NCBI GenBank assembly: GCA_947489585.1
Contig: CANLEE010000008.1
Location: 62,001-126,000 of the forward strand
Length of the DNA: 64,000 nt
Reading direction: 5' to 3'
From: an uncultured Psychroserpens sp.
GTDB taxonomy: Bacteria > Bacteroidota > Bacteroidia > Flavobacteriales > Flavobacteriaceae
Shown piece after piece: positions 7,390 to 16,013 of this stretch (position 1 is the stretch's first letter; every line of letters starts with the position of its first letter). A model generated the notes under the pieces. That model was not told the DNA's origin, searched no databases, and saw only the letters and a program-made list of their open reading frames with translations. The position numbers and the translations under genes are program-made.

Positions 7390-8358
7390 TTAACCTACCC
7401 AAGTCAGCTGCTGAAACAGATACTTGTAAAATCCAGAAACATCTATATTGGTGACTACATTTACAGGATAGCCATTTGGGTCTTGGTATATATTTCCTTG
7501 GTTATCACCTTCTGTAATGTTGAGTAATAGTTGTTGTTCAATCGTATACAAAGACGGTTGGTCAATATACGCTGTAGTTACCGTATCCCAAAAGGCATAA
7601 CCGGCTTCAAAAGCTACGGTTGAATACATTTGTCCTGCTAAAGCATATAAAGGGTATTTGGCACTTTCTGGTGCAAATTTCAGGACGATTTCAGACGATA
7701 ACATCACCTGATTGGTCGCATTCAATGGAAACATCGTTAATGGGATTCCAGACGCTAAAATGTCTTGCACAGCAAAAGGATCCCAATAGGCATTCCATTC
7801 GGCATTAGCATTGGCTCCTGGAGCCAAGCCTGGATCAACATTTCCATAGGGTAAATTACAATTGCCATTGGCAGGTTCTAAAGCACCACCCATCCATATG
7901 ATTTCTGCTATTCCTTTTTTAATATTAGGATTCATAGCTAAGGCTGAGGTGAGAGGCGTCATTGGAGAGAGCACTACTATTTTTATTGGATTGCCACCAT
8001 ATTGCATGTTATTTTGAATCAAATCTACGAGCATTTGCTCGCCACTAACTTGTGATGGCGTAACCGTATTTGGGGTTACATTTAACATCGGTAACAAATT
8101 GGCCATCATTGAGTATTGACGATATGCCCAAGGAAATGCATTAACAGCTCGTGCTGTACTTGTTGTTATAGGAACATTGGGTTGCTGCATAAGGTTGAGT
8201 ACTTTTTGCGTCACATCTACTGTTGGCGCAGCGAGGCAATCGGCATTGACCACTACGATTCCTAGAAGGTCTATATCTTTCATGGTCGCCACTAATGCAA
8301 CAGAAATTAATTCGTCTACAGCGCCATCCTGAAGGATGATTAAAGGTTGTTTACTCAT
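7390..8358 (-). CDS. Nucleoside hydrolase-like protein (inosine-uridine preferring family), divergent
   Basis: A protein of 322 residues with the family fold signs: IILQDGAVDEL near the N-terminus, IVVLSPMTPLTSAL, IIWMGGA (about 155), AEWNAYWDPFA and FWDTVTTAYIDQP. Enzymes of this family hydrolyse the N-glycosidic bond of ribonucleosides using Ca2+. The usual DxDPGxDD motif is altered here: the first Asp is Leu9, Asp11 and Asp15 remain, and the last Asp is Glu16; the catalytic His before the late Asp is Trp. The Asn of GPLTN is Pro. The substrate may therefore be unusual, or activity may be lost. It is the last gene of the operon with the keto-acid decarboxylase and the oxidase, 74 bp after the former. 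Cytosolic (no signal peptide). Confidence 0.75.
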   Translation of the reverse strand: MSKQPLIILQDGAVDELISVALVATMKDIDLLGIVVVNADCLAAPTVDVTQKVLNLMQQPNVPITTSTARAVNAFPWAYRQYSMMANLLPMLNVTPNTVTPSQVSGEQMLVDLIQNNMQYGGNPIKIVVLSPMTPLTSALAMNPNIKKGIAEIIWMGGALEPANGNCNLPYGNVDPGLAPGANANAEWNAYWDPFAVQDILASGIPLTMFPLNATNQVMLSSEIVLKFAPESAKYPLYALAGQMYSTVAFEAGYAFWDTVTTAYIDQPSLYTIEQQLLLNITEGDNQGNIYQDPNGYPVNVVTNIDVSGFYKYLFQQLTWVG

Positions 8359-8432
8359 GATTTTTGGTGTTTAAATGTTCTTCTATTTATTTGCAAATTC
8401 TGGCAGATTGATGCTATATAGGATACTATTGA

Positions 8433-10193
8433 CTAGCAAAGTCCATAATCTGGATTTAATATTTCATCTTCTCCTGCGCTTTTAGTTCGGTATTGAATGG
8501 ACTCTGGAATATTAGTTTCTGGAATATGGACATGGACAATAAAATTCTCATTGGCATTGTCTCTAACCGTCTTAAGTGCACTATTCAATTCTGAAAGGCT
8601 ATGAACTTCAAGTCCTGTTCCTCCAAAAGCATCTGTAAGTTTTGAATACTTCCAATTATTCAATTTATTGTAGGGATACACTGTATTTAAATCGTCTTGC
8701 GGATAGTCTATTTTATCTTTTCCTCGAAATGGATTAGGATTGACTAGCAATTGCTCAATGCCATATATTTTATTATCTAGAACAAAAACAACCGTGTTCT
8801 GCTTTAAATGATGTTGCGTAGATACAGCTTGACAGGTTTCTTGAAAAGCGCCATCGCCTACAAATACCATCACTCTTTGGTTTGGCGCTGCACATTTAAC
8901 ACCTATGGCTGCTGGAACCGAAAACCCTATAGATAGCCAGTTGGCTTGTGCGATAAACGTATTTGGTTTGGCTCTATGTAAACCTTGTGCGCCAAGTAAC
9001 GGAAAACCTGCATCTACAACTACAGTATCTGATTCTTGTAAATAAGAGCTCATCGTGTCGAAAAAAAGATCGTAAGTTATCACTTCTAAATTATCTGTAG
9101 GGTTTGAACGCAATAGCATATTAGGACTAACTGCTGAGTCCATATCATGAGATTGATATTTCTTTTTCTCTTTTCGTGCGACCAATTCTAGTTCTAGTTC
9201 TTCAATATAGGCTCGCAATGACATGTTTGCATAAAATTTTGCGCCTACACGAATTCCAGAGGAGTTTGCCAAAACAGTATTGTCATCCCAAATATTGAAT
9301 CCGCCTAAGTTTTTACCTGTCGTCCAAGCACCAATTCCAATTTTAGAGCCTGCTTCTGTAAATCGTTCGTAAATATCATCTGGAGATGCTTTTCCGTTAA
9401 AGACACCTTTAAATAATGGATGATCTTCAGAGAAGGTAGATTTTCCCATGATGGATGTTGTAAACTCAATTTGTGTGTGTTCTACCAAACTCAAAAACGA
9501 CTCTTGTAGATGTTGCCGCTGAAGTTCAACACCTGCCCAAAATATTGGATTATCTTTGGCCTCAATTAAATCTGCAGTTGCCACTGCAGCACTCTGTGCA
9601 ACATCTCGACAAGTTTCATTGTGTTTCACATTAATTGGCCTATCTGGCGCATCACAATTTGTACGCCAAACATCCTCAAAAACTTCCAAGTATGCTGGTC
9701 TACCATAACTCACTAGAGCATTTAAAACGGCATCTATTTTATAAGGCGCTTCGCCGCCACTTGTTACTTGTTCTGCTGCAACGGTTACATTTCTATACAC
9801 ATTTATATTACTATACATATCGCCTGTCATATGAGAAGCCGTAAGCCCTTCTCCCATATTCTTCTTTTGTTCGGCATTGGTTGGTGCACCGTTAATCACT
9901 AAAACGGCATTGTGTTCTACATAAGAACCTGCAACCGGATTTAAAAGACTAAAAGCACCTACACCATAGGTTACTGCAACAGCAGCAATTGTATTTAATC
10001 GTGCATAACCGTCGGCGCAGTGTCCAGCATTGATTTCATTGGTGTTTCCTATAATCTTAATTTTTGCGTTTGGGTCTTCTACAATTGTATCCAAGAACGG
10101 CGCCGTATAATTTCCGGCTACACCAAAAACATGACTAAGTCCCAATTCTTCTAATCGAAGTTGTAAATATTTAGCAACGGTTATCTGACTCAT
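8433..10193 (-). CDS. 2-keto-acid (pyruvate/indolepyruvate) decarboxylase-like ThDP enzyme
   Basis: The start at 10193 ([18 protein letters not shown]) gives 586 residues, the usual length for pyruvate and indolepyruvate decarboxylases; the longer frame from 10322 lies wholly inside the upstream gene. ThDP motif: [10 protein letters not shown] followed by about 20 residues to [10 protein letters not shown]. Glu53 in [17 protein letters not shown] matches the ThDP-activating Glu. Two hallmark residues differ by eye from classical decarboxylases: the Asp at position 28 is Asn ([10 protein letters not shown]), and the His-His pair is Ser120-His121. The start ATG overlaps the stop of the oxidase gene (ATGA), so translation is coupled. 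A likely role is converting the keto acid made by the oxidase to an aldehyde, but the altered residues leave carboligation or another reaction open. Confidence 0.8.
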   Translation of the reverse strand: MSQITVAKYLQLRLEELGLSHVFGVAGNYTAPFLDTIVEDPNAKIKIIGNTNEINAGHCADGYARLNTIAAVAVTYGVGAFSLLNPVAGSYVEHNAVLVINGAPTNAEQKKNMGEGLTASHMTGDMYSNINVYRNVTVAAEQVTSGGEAPYKIDAVLNALVSYGRPAYLEVFEDVWRTNCDAPDRPINVKHNETCRDVAQSAAVATADLIEAKDNPIFWAGVELQRQHLQESFLSLVEHTQIEFTTSIMGKSTFSEDHPLFKGVFNGKASPDDIYERFTEAGSKIGIGAWTTGKNLGGFNIWDDNTVLANSSGIRVGAKFYANMSLRAYIEELELELVARKEKKKYQSHDMDSAVSPNMLLRSNPTDNLEVITYDLFFDTMSSYLQESDTVVVDAGFPLLGAQGLHRAKPNTFIAQANWLSIGFSVPAAIGVKCAAPNQRVMVFVGDGAFQETCQAVSTQHHLKQNTVVFVLDNKIYGIEQLLVNPNPFRGKDKIDYPQDDLNTVYPYNKLNNWKYSKLTDAFGGTGLEVHSLSELNSALKTVRDNANENFIVHVHIPETNIPESIQYRTKSAGEDEILNPDYGLC

Positions 10194-11941
10194 GATTTTT
10201 CGGGAATAAAAGGGGTTTCGTTTACTTCTAAAGCGGCACGGATTCCAGATTCTACAGCACCTTCTATCCAAGCGTGCTTTAATGAGGTATGCTCTCCTGC
10301 AAAATGCACTTTTCCATCCCATTCTGGTTTTTCAATATGCTCTTGTAATAAATTTAGCTGTCCTGGTGAGAAGATCGCTGCTTCACCAAAGGCATAGGGG
10401 TTTTGCATCCAAGATACGGTTGCCGCTCCTTTAATACCGTCTACATAATTTGGGTCTTCAACTGCTTTTGGGTCGAATACTGATAGGCTTTTTATACGTC
10501 GTTGTTCATCTAAGTCATCTGGTGCATGAGCAACAGCAATATTATCTAAGGCAAAAATATAACGGTCTTTATGACTCATAGAATCCCATTTCCTTGCATC
10601 ATCAGCCCAGCAATAGCATGCTAGCATTAAGCCATGACCTTGGCCATTTATATCTTGACTTGGGTAGTAGATGAAACGATTAGACAAATCGGTAATGGTT
10701 CCGCCTCCTACAATATTATACGGCTCTTTTTCCCACCAGCGTTCTGTGAATTCAATGAGCACCTTTGTGGCCGCATCATAATGAAGTTCACGAATGGCTT
10801 TTCTCTTTTCTTGGGAGAATTCTGGCCAAACATGTACCATTCGCATTGCTGAAAAAGGAATGGTAACAATCACTTCGTCAAATGCCATTTTAGAGATAGG
10901 AACGTCTTGTTTGTTATAACCTATTTTTTCATAATAAGACGGGTCTCGTTTAATTTCAATTTCAGTAGAAATCCGCACTTTTTCATCTCTGATATAGATG
11001 TCTGTCATTCGAGTATCTAATTGAGTGATTTCAGCCAAATTGTATTTCGCGAAGAACTTTTCTGTAATCACATCTGTTCCGCCAATAACTTGCCAAAAGA
11101 CCGTGTCGTTTTTAATGATATTAGATTCAATAAAACTTTGAATGAAATCGTATGACATACGTGATTCTAAATTTTGCAGCACACCAATCATTTCGATAGC
11201 ATTTTCAGAGTAATTGGTATATTCTTTTAGAAACCTACGCATTGAAAACTCTCCAACTTTATCAATTAATTTCGGCCAGTTTTCTGTTGGATTGATGGCT
11301 ATAAAATCGATAAGCGGTTGCATGGCGTTGGTTAATAAGGTGCCAGCATTTTGGTTCTCTCCAGGAACATCAGGATCGATGCTTTCTTGTAAATGATAAT
11401 TCAACAATTCATTTATATCTGTACTGGCATTATAAACATGCTGTCGAACCTGTCTGTAATTCACAAATAAGAACGAGTTAAATGTTTTTTTAGGGAATGT
11501 ATCGCTAAGTTTTTTATAGTTTGCATAAGCCTCTTTCTTGTTCTTTAAAGCCTCTTCTTTATCTACGGAAACATAATAAAAGGGTTCTAAATCAATGTTA
11601 AGCTGCTTGCAATACTCCAAGAGCATATAATGAAAATCTGGCAAGCGCATCGCTCCAGCTTCAGCATACAATGACTCGTCTTCCCAATATTTTTTCTTTT
11701 CTGTATTTCTAAATGTTTTAACTCTTCCACCAATACGAGTATTCGCTTCAGCTATGGTAACATTGTGACCTGATTTTTTTAATATTGAAGCAGCCACCAT
11801 TCCTGCCATTCCAGCGCCAACAATTAAAATATCTTTTGTCTTTCCTTTTTTTTCCGGAAATCCATTTTTGATATAGTTTAAATATTCTGTAGCAATTGGA
11901 TCGTCTCCTTCTTTTAATAAACTGTACAAATACGGTTTCAT
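10190..11941 (-). CDS. Flavin amine oxidase, L-amino-acid-oxidase-like
   Basis: The start chosen at 11941 ([20 protein letters not shown]) gives 583 residues; a GTG at 12004 would add a hydrophobic 21-residue extension. FAD-binding [18 protein letters not shown] (about 42-59) is followed by [20 protein letters not shown] at about 92-101, [25 protein letters not shown] and the C-terminal [20 protein letters not shown] are hallmarks of L-amino acid oxidases. The reaction would be oxidative deamination of an L-amino acid to a 2-keto acid, ammonia and hydrogen peroxide. There is no signal peptide, so it is cytosolic. It is the first gene of the oxidase-decarboxylase-hydrolase operon. Substrate not predictable by eye. 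Confidence 0.83.
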   Translation of the reverse strand: MKPYLYSLLKEGDDPIATEYLNYIKNGFPEKKGKTKDILIVGAGMAGMVAASILKKSGHNVTIAEANTRIGGRVKTFRNTEKKKYWEDESLYAEAGAMRLPDFHYMLLEYCKQLNIDLEPFYYVSVDKEEALKNKKEAYANYKKLSDTFPKKTFNSFLFVNYRQVRQHVYNASTDINELLNYHLQESIDPDVPGENQNAGTLLTNAMQPLIDFIAINPTENWPKLIDKVGEFSMRRFLKEYTNYSENAIEMIGVLQNLESRMSYDFIQSFIESNIIKNDTVFWQVIGGTDVITEKFFAKYNLAEITQLDTRMTDIYIRDEKVRISTEIEIKRDPSYYEKIGYNKQDVPISKMAFDEVIVTIPFSAMRMVHVWPEFSQEKRKAIRELHYDAATKVLIEFTERWWEKEPYNIVGGGTITDLSNRFIYYPSQDINGQGHGLMLACYCWADDARKWDSMSHKDRYIFALDNIAVAHAPDDLDEQRRIKSLSVFDPKAVEDPNYVDGIKGAATVSWMQNPYAFGEAAIFSPGQLNLLQEHIEKPEWDGKVHFAGEHTSLKHAWIEGAVESGIRAALEVNETPFIPEKS

Positions 11942-12015
11942 AGTATTGTTTTTAACTGTGTTAGAGATATAAAAAGTTAAGATGGCTAGAATTGCATTGA
12001 GCACACGTTATGACC

Positions 12016-12112
12016 TATAACTTTAATGATATGAGTCTGTTATAATTGCTTATATCAGACATTAGCCCAAGTTAGACTTTTCCGATAAGCTAGCTATACG
12101 TAGTTTTACGTG
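12016..12112 (-). promoter_or_regulatory. Upstream module of the oxidase operon, shared with the TIR gene
   Basis: The palindrome-like TACGTAGTTTTACGTG (12097-12112; ACGTA arms, 4-base loop) is followed on the minus strand 57 bp later by CAGACTCATATCATTAAAG (from 12039). These match the elements at 7346-7361 and 7283 before the TIR gene in sequence, order and approximate spacing. CAGACTC lies 30 bp before the TIR ATG; the equivalent place here is the GTG at 12004, so that start cannot be fully excluded. Confidence 0.5.
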
Positions 12113-12122
12113 TTTTTCAAAT

Positions 12123-12154
12123 AAAAAAGCCTTCTCAATTGAGAAGGCTTTTTT
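12123..12154 (-). terminator. Palindromic terminator after the lipoprotein gene
   Basis: A perfect 32-base palindrome (AAAAAAGCCTTCTCAA and its complement) with A and T tracts on both sides. It lies 18 bp past the stop of the lipoprotein gene and insulates it from the oxidase operon. It could work in both directions. Confidence 0.8.
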
Positions 12155-12172
12155 ATAATAAATGAGCTAGTT

Positions 12173-13954
12173 TTAAAAGTCTCTTATAACATGTAATGTT
12201 CCATTTATAGACATTTGTTCCCCCAATTCTTCCAGAACACCAGAAAAATTGATGTCAATATAATCTCCAACATCTCCAAAAGAATTCACATTACAAGTTC
12301 CAGAAAATTCTGTTTCTAGTGTTGTTCCGTTATTATTCGCGTCATAAAAACTAATTAAAGTGTTCATATCGTAAGTACCTGCACCATTAAAATTTGAAAT
12401 GTAAAGTTCAAAAAACGTCGATTGATTTTCACTATAATAACTAGCAATAAAAACATCGCCGTCTTGACCACCCGAGACATTGAAAAAATAACTGACGTCA
12501 TCATTATTATCAACTTGATAGGTAATAAATTCATCAACAGCATTACAAGCCGATATAGATCCAATATTTGTAAGCGGTGTCGTAAACGTATAACTAATAC
12601 TGTCTGTAGTTTGTAAGTTTACATAATCACTTCCGCGTATCATAAATGTATCATCAGTTTGACATCTAATGAGGTTAAATTCAAAATTTCCATCTTCAAC
12701 GATATTAGTTAAATATTGATTTCCGTAGTTTAAGCTAATATAACCATCAGTAACTGGGTTACCATCACAATCATTAAACATACCTGTAACGGTTTCAGAA
12801 ATAATATTAGAATCATCAGTAGTAACTGTAATAGTTATACTAGAATCGACATCAAAAGGACCTATAGTGTCTGAGTATATTGAACTTTGACCACAAAGAT
12901 CATAATTATAAGCATTAAGTTCTAGTGTTTCACCACTTGGAATTATACCACAAGTTTCGCCATTTTCATTTGTATATCCATAGCCTGTACCATAATTTAC
13001 ACTTGTTAAGGTGACTTGAATATTTGTTAGTGGATTACCTTCGCTGTCATTTACTGTAACACAAAAGTCAACATATTCAGTTGGTATATCGCAATTCCAA
13101 AATGAAAAATGAGATACAGTTCCAACATAGGCATTGCCAACTAAAGTGGCTACACCATCTTCTATCCAATAGCCATGTGTTTCATCAAAATACCAAAGTG
13201 GGATTGAACTTGGTGCGTTGGCCATTAAACTAGGATCCAAAGGTACCGTAATTTCTGCAGTAGAGTTTTCAGCTAAATTTAAATCTTCACCATTATCACC
13301 TCGTAGTTCTACAGCCAGCATACCAAAAGTTTGGAGCATACGCTCTTCATTTTGTGCATTGGCAGCATATAACATTCCTGGCATTTGATCACGTATATTA
13401 TCATCTACAGGATCTAAATGATGCATAATCACATTAACACTTCCAGAGTATGAAGAACCATCGGGTTTTATATAATCACCTTCAAGTGCAACAGAAGCAC
13501 CATTTTGTAAACTAATGGTCTCTTGAGCACCACTTGAGGTTGTACCTGCACTAGTTTCTGGTAGCATCATAATGCGAACCTTATTCGTGCCTTCACTTGG
13601 TACCACAGATCTTGACGCATGAATATAACCTACTTTTTCGGCTTTCACATAGCCAAAACGTTTGTTGACAGGTGCATCATTGATGATGAAGACGCCATTA
13701 GTATCTGTCATTGCTGTTGAGCTTCCAATACGGATGGTTACATTCTCAATAGGGTTGTTATTGATATCTACAACTGTACCTAAAAAGGTTCTTGTAATAT
13801 CGTTTCCAAAAAAGTTTTGAGCAAAAGCCGTTGGGTCTGGGTCTTGATTTTGTGGATTTGAAATTGAGTTGTCGTCATCTGTACATGAGTGAAATAAGAG
13901 TGCACATAATAAAACAAATCCAATAGATTTGGTAAGTCTTTGTTTTGAGTTCAT
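12173..13954 (-). CDS. Lipoprotein with carboxypeptidase-like regulatory domain
   Basis: A protein of 593 residues. The N-terminus MNSKQRLTKSIGFVLLCALLFHSC ends in a lipobox (LFHSC) followed by TDDDNS, so it is a lipoprotein exported to the envelope. Residues about 55-115 form a carboxypeptidase-regulatory-like beta-sandwich (FLGTVVDINNNPIENVTIRI, TDTNGVFIINDAPVN, EKVGYIHASR). The middle part (about 140-275) contains LQNGASVALEGDYIKPDG, SGSVNVIMHHLDP and IPLWYFDETHGYWIEDG, a long beta-rich region, and the rest has further Ig-like repeats. It has no enzymatic motif. An upstream GCAACC/ATCTTT pair resembles the ECF-type promoter at 57976. Its role is unknown; a surface-structure function is possible. 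Confidence 0.75.
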   Translation of the reverse strand: MNSKQRLTKSIGFVLLCALLFHSCTDDDNSISNPQNQDPDPTAFAQNFFGNDITRTFLGTVVDINNNPIENVTIRIGSSTAMTDTNGVFIINDAPVNKRFGYVKAEKVGYIHASRSVVPSEGTNKVRIMMLPETSAGTTSSGAQETISLQNGASVALEGDYIKPDGSSYSGSVNVIMHHLDPVDDNIRDQMPGMLYAANAQNEERMLQTFGMLAVELRGDNGEDLNLAENSTAEITVPLDPSLMANAPSSIPLWYFDETHGYWIEDGVATLVGNAYVGTVSHFSFWNCDIPTEYVDFCVTVNDSEGNPLTNIQVTLTSVNYGTGYGYTNENGETCGIIPSGETLELNAYNYDLCGQSSIYSDTIGPFDVDSSITITVTTDDSNIISETVTGMFNDCDGNPVTDGYISLNYGNQYLTNIVEDGNFEFNLIRCQTDDTFMIRGSDYVNLQTTDSISYTFTTPLTNIGSISACNAVDEFITYQVDNNDDVSYFFNVSGGQDGDVFIASYYSENQSTFFELYISNFNGAGTYDMNTLISFYDANNNGTTLETEFSGTCNVNSFGDVGDYIDINFSGVLEELGEQMSINGTLHVIRDF

Positions 13955-14020
13955 AGAGTTGAGTTTTGTTGTTAATACTGTAACAGTTAAAGAAGTTAAA
14001 TTCCTAACTAACTATGTTAA

Positions 14021-14046
14021 AGATGTTTGATTTATGAAAAGGTTGC
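14021..14046 (-). promoter_or_regulatory. Candidate ECF-sigma promoter of the lipoprotein gene
   Basis: On the minus strand GCAACC (14046-14041) is followed after 14 bp by ACATCTTTAA. The ECF sigma gene at 58034 is preceded by GGCAACC, 15 bp, GCGTCTTTA. The -35-like elements are identical and the -10-like elements differ at two of nine positions. Assignment to the same regulon is inference. Confidence 0.35.
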
Positions 14047-14069
14047 GTCAATTCTTACAAAATTATTTA

Positions 14070-14107
14070 AAATAAAAAGCCTCGCAACAATTTGTTACGA
14101 GGCTTTT
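14070..14107 (-). terminator. Intrinsic terminator of metK
   Basis: Stem AAAAGCCTCG (14075-14084) with CGAGGCTTTT (14098-14107), partly extended inward by AACAA/TTGTT, with a T-rich tract on the minus-strand 3' side. It lies 19 bp after the metK stop codon. Confidence 0.8.
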
Positions 14108-14126
14108 AATATAATTTTTATGACGC

Positions 14127-15383
14127 TTATTCTATATCAAACGCAGCTTTTACTTGGTTAACGTAATCTAATTTTTCCCAAGTAAATAATTCTACATCGA
14201 GAGTAATTGGATCGCCATTAGGTCGTACAAATGTTTTATTAACGGTTTCTGTTTGACGTCCCATATGTCCATAAGCAGCTGTTTCAGCGTACATAGGTTG
14301 ACGTAACTTTAAACGTGCTTCAATAGCAGCTGGTCGCATATCAAAAATTTGAGCAATTTTTTCAGCAATTTCACCATCTGTAATATTAAATGGGCAAGTG
14401 CCATAAGTATCTACAAAAATAGATGTAGGTTCAACAACACCAATCGCATAACTCACTTGTACTAATAGTTCATCACAAACTCCTGCAGCTACCATGTTTT
14501 TTGCAATATGTCGTGTGGCATAAGCAGCACTTCTATCAACTTTACTTGGGTCTTTTCCTGAGAATGCACCACCACCATGTGCACCTTTTCCTCCGTAAGT
14601 GTCTACAATGATTTTACGTCCTGTAAGTCCAGTATCACCATGAGGTCCACCAATTACAAATTTTCCAGTTGGGTTAATATGATAGGTAATATCATCAGTA
14701 AATAACACTTGAATATGTTCTGGTAATTTTGCAACCACTCTAGGGATTAAAATCGCAACAATGTCTTTTCTAATTTTTGCCAGCATCACTTCATCATCTC
14801 CAAAATCATCATGTTGAGTAGATACTACGATTGCATCAATACGCTGTGGCACATTATCATCACTATATTCAATTGTGACCTGACTTTTTGAGTCTGGACG
14901 TAGGTAGGTAATATCTTTATTTTCGCGCCTTAAATCGGCGAGTTCTTTTAAAATTCGGTGTGATAAATCTAAGGCCAAAGGCATATAATTATCCGTCTCT
15001 TTAGTGGCATAACCAAACATCATCCCTTGATCTCCAGCACCTTGTTCTTCTTTGCTGTCTCTATCTACACCACGATTGATGTCTTCAGATTGTTCATGAA
15101 TTGCCGAAAACACACCACATGAATTTCCATCAAACATGTAAGCGCTTTTAGTGTACCCAATTTTGTTAATAGTATCTCGCGCAATTTTTTGAACGTCTAA
15201 ATAAGTGTTAGACTTTACTTCACCAGCAAGTACTACTTGTCCTGTAGTAACCAATGTTTCACACGCCACTTTTGATTCAGCATCAAAGGCTAAAAAATTA
15301 TCTATTAAAGCATCACTAATTTGATCTGCTACTTTATCTGGATGTCCTTCAGAAACACTTTCCGAAGTAAATAAATATCCCAT
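14127..15383 (-). CDS. metK: S-adenosylmethionine synthase
   Basis: A protein of 418 residues, the usual size. It starts [25 protein letters not shown] and has the ATP and methionine binding segments [12 protein letters not shown] (about 116), [14 protein letters not shown] (about 265) and [19 protein letters not shown], all family signatures. It makes S-adenosylmethionine from ATP and methionine in the cytosol. It heads the methionine and sulfur block on the opposite strand from metY. Its 5' leader of about 130 bases carries a candidate SAM-II riboswitch (15459-15508), which would give feedback by the product. Confidence 0.98.
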   Translation of the reverse strand: MGYLFTSESVSEGHPDKVADQISDALIDNFLAFDAESKVACETLVTTGQVVLAGEVKSNTYLDVQKIARDTINKIGYTKSAYMFDGNSCGVFSAIHEQSEDINRGVDRDSKEEQGAGDQGMMFGYATKETDNYMPLALDLSHRILKELADLRRENKDITYLRPDSKSQVTIEYSDDNVPQRIDAIVVSTQHDDFGDDEVMLAKIRKDIVAILIPRVVAKLPEHIQVLFTDDITYHINPTGKFVIGGPHGDTGLTGRKIIVDTYGGKGAHGGGAFSGKDPSKVDRSAAYATRHIAKNMVAAGVCDELLVQVSYAIGVVEPTSIFVDTYGTCPFNITDGEIAEKIAQIFDMRPAAIEARLKLRQPMYAETAAYGHMGRQTETVNKTFVRPNGDPITLDVELFTWEKLDYVNQVKAAFDIE

Positions 15384-15458
15384 ATAATCCCTTTAAATTT
15401 TTATTTTGTTTTGAAAAAATATTGAGATTGCTCAGTCGCTAGAGAAGTTGAAAACTAA

Positions 15459-15508
15459 CTGCTTTAGCATTTTTTATTGAGGTTGCAATCAGAACAAATT
15501 TTTCCTCC
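15459..15508 (-). promoter_or_regulatory. Candidate SAM-II riboswitch in the metK leader
   Basis: On the minus strand: GAGG (15507-15504), then a loop with ATTTG and CTGATTGCA, then CCTC (15482-15479), an A-rich linker with ATAAA, and GCTAAAGCAG ending at 15459. The order short stem - ATTTG - TTGCA - closing strand - TAAA - GCTAAAG agrees with my memory of the SAM-II (metA) motif. A pseudoknot between CTG in the loop and CAG in the tail is possible. It starts about 10 bases after the expected transcript start and ends about 75 bases before the ATG, which is unusual for a switch acting at the ribosome site. Confidence 0.5.
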
Positions 15509-15523
15509 TTTTTTAATTGGCTA

Positions 15524-15531
15524 CAAAAGTA
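15524..15531 (-). promoter_or_regulatory. -7 promoter box (TACTTTTG) of metK
   Basis: TACTTTTG on the minus strand fits TAnnTTTG and places the transcript start near 15517, just upstream of the candidate SAM-II element. No clear -33 TTG is seen. From 15532 to about 15707 I see only AT-rich sequence with no gene. Confidence 0.5.
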
Positions 15532-15707
15532 CTGATAATATTGAAACTAGAAAAGAATGTTATATAAATTAGATTTTGATAATAATCTTTAAAAGTGTAA
15601 TCAAATTTTATAATTCTGAAAAAAATGATACAAAAAGAAAGAATAGTAGATTTTTTTTTCTTTTTAATTGCTATAATGGTAATTTTTTAGAAAATTTTTC
15701 TTTTTAA

Positions 15708-15740
15708 TTTGGTTCTCAAATTTAATTTTTGCAATATTTG
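15708..15740 (+). promoter_or_regulatory. Candidate promoter of the metY operon
   Basis: TTTG (15708-15711) and AATATTTG (15733-15740; one mismatch to TAnnTTTG) are 21 bp apart, the expected spacing. The predicted transcript start, near 15746, lies about 25 bases before the SAM-I riboswitch. Confidence 0.45.
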
Positions 15741-15770
15741 TGCTCACAAAGTTCAATAACTTACTGAAAT

Positions 15771-15893
15771 GTTATCAAGAAAGGTGGAGAGATTAGACTC
15801 GCTGAAGCCTTAGCAACCCTTTGAATTTATCAATGAAGGTGCTAAATTCTACTTGAAGACGCGATTCATTTATCGTGGATTTGGATAGATAAC
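15771..15893 (+). promoter_or_regulatory. SAM-I riboswitch (S-box) of the metY operon
   Basis: P1 is GTTATC (15771-15776) with GATAAC (15888-15893). In between are the S-box core segments AAGGTGGAG, GAAGCCTTAGCAACC (15804-15818), GAAGGTGCTAAATTCT and the closing GGATAGATAAC. This is the known SAM-sensing aptamer; it lies in the leader of metY, metX, hom and metZ. Confidence 0.93.
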
Positions 15894-15897
15894 TCAA

Positions 15898-15935
15898 ACG
15901 TAATTACTCATCTGTAATCACGTATTTTCTTTTTA
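15898..15935 (+). terminator. Expression-platform terminator of the SAM-I riboswitch
   Basis: ACGTAATTAC (15898-15907) pairs with GTAATCACGT (15914-15923), with one A-C mismatch and a 6-base loop, followed by ATTTTCTTTTT. It begins 5 bases after P1 of the aptamer, as expected for SAM-dependent termination. The alternative antiterminator was not worked out. Confidence 0.6.
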
Positions 15936-16013
15936 ACATTTTTCTATTAAGTATGCTTCTCAAGAGGCTTATTTGGCTTTTGGTTTAATTTATTAACTCA
16001 AAAACTTAGAAAA

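Noticed and set aside
10194..10322. N-terminal extension of the decarboxylase-like protein
   Set aside because: It lies entirely inside the oxidase gene, is Arg- and Cys-rich and unlike the family; [11 protein letters not shown] is the natural start.
11942..12004. GTG start for the oxidase
   Set aside because: Adds a 21-residue hydrophobic stretch unlike the family; kept only as a remote option because its distance to CAGACTC equals that before the TIR gene.
7346..12112. Oxidase operon as a mobile element flanked by repeats
   Set aside because: The repeated elements are upstream modules in the same orientation as genes; no transposase, integrase or target duplication is seen.
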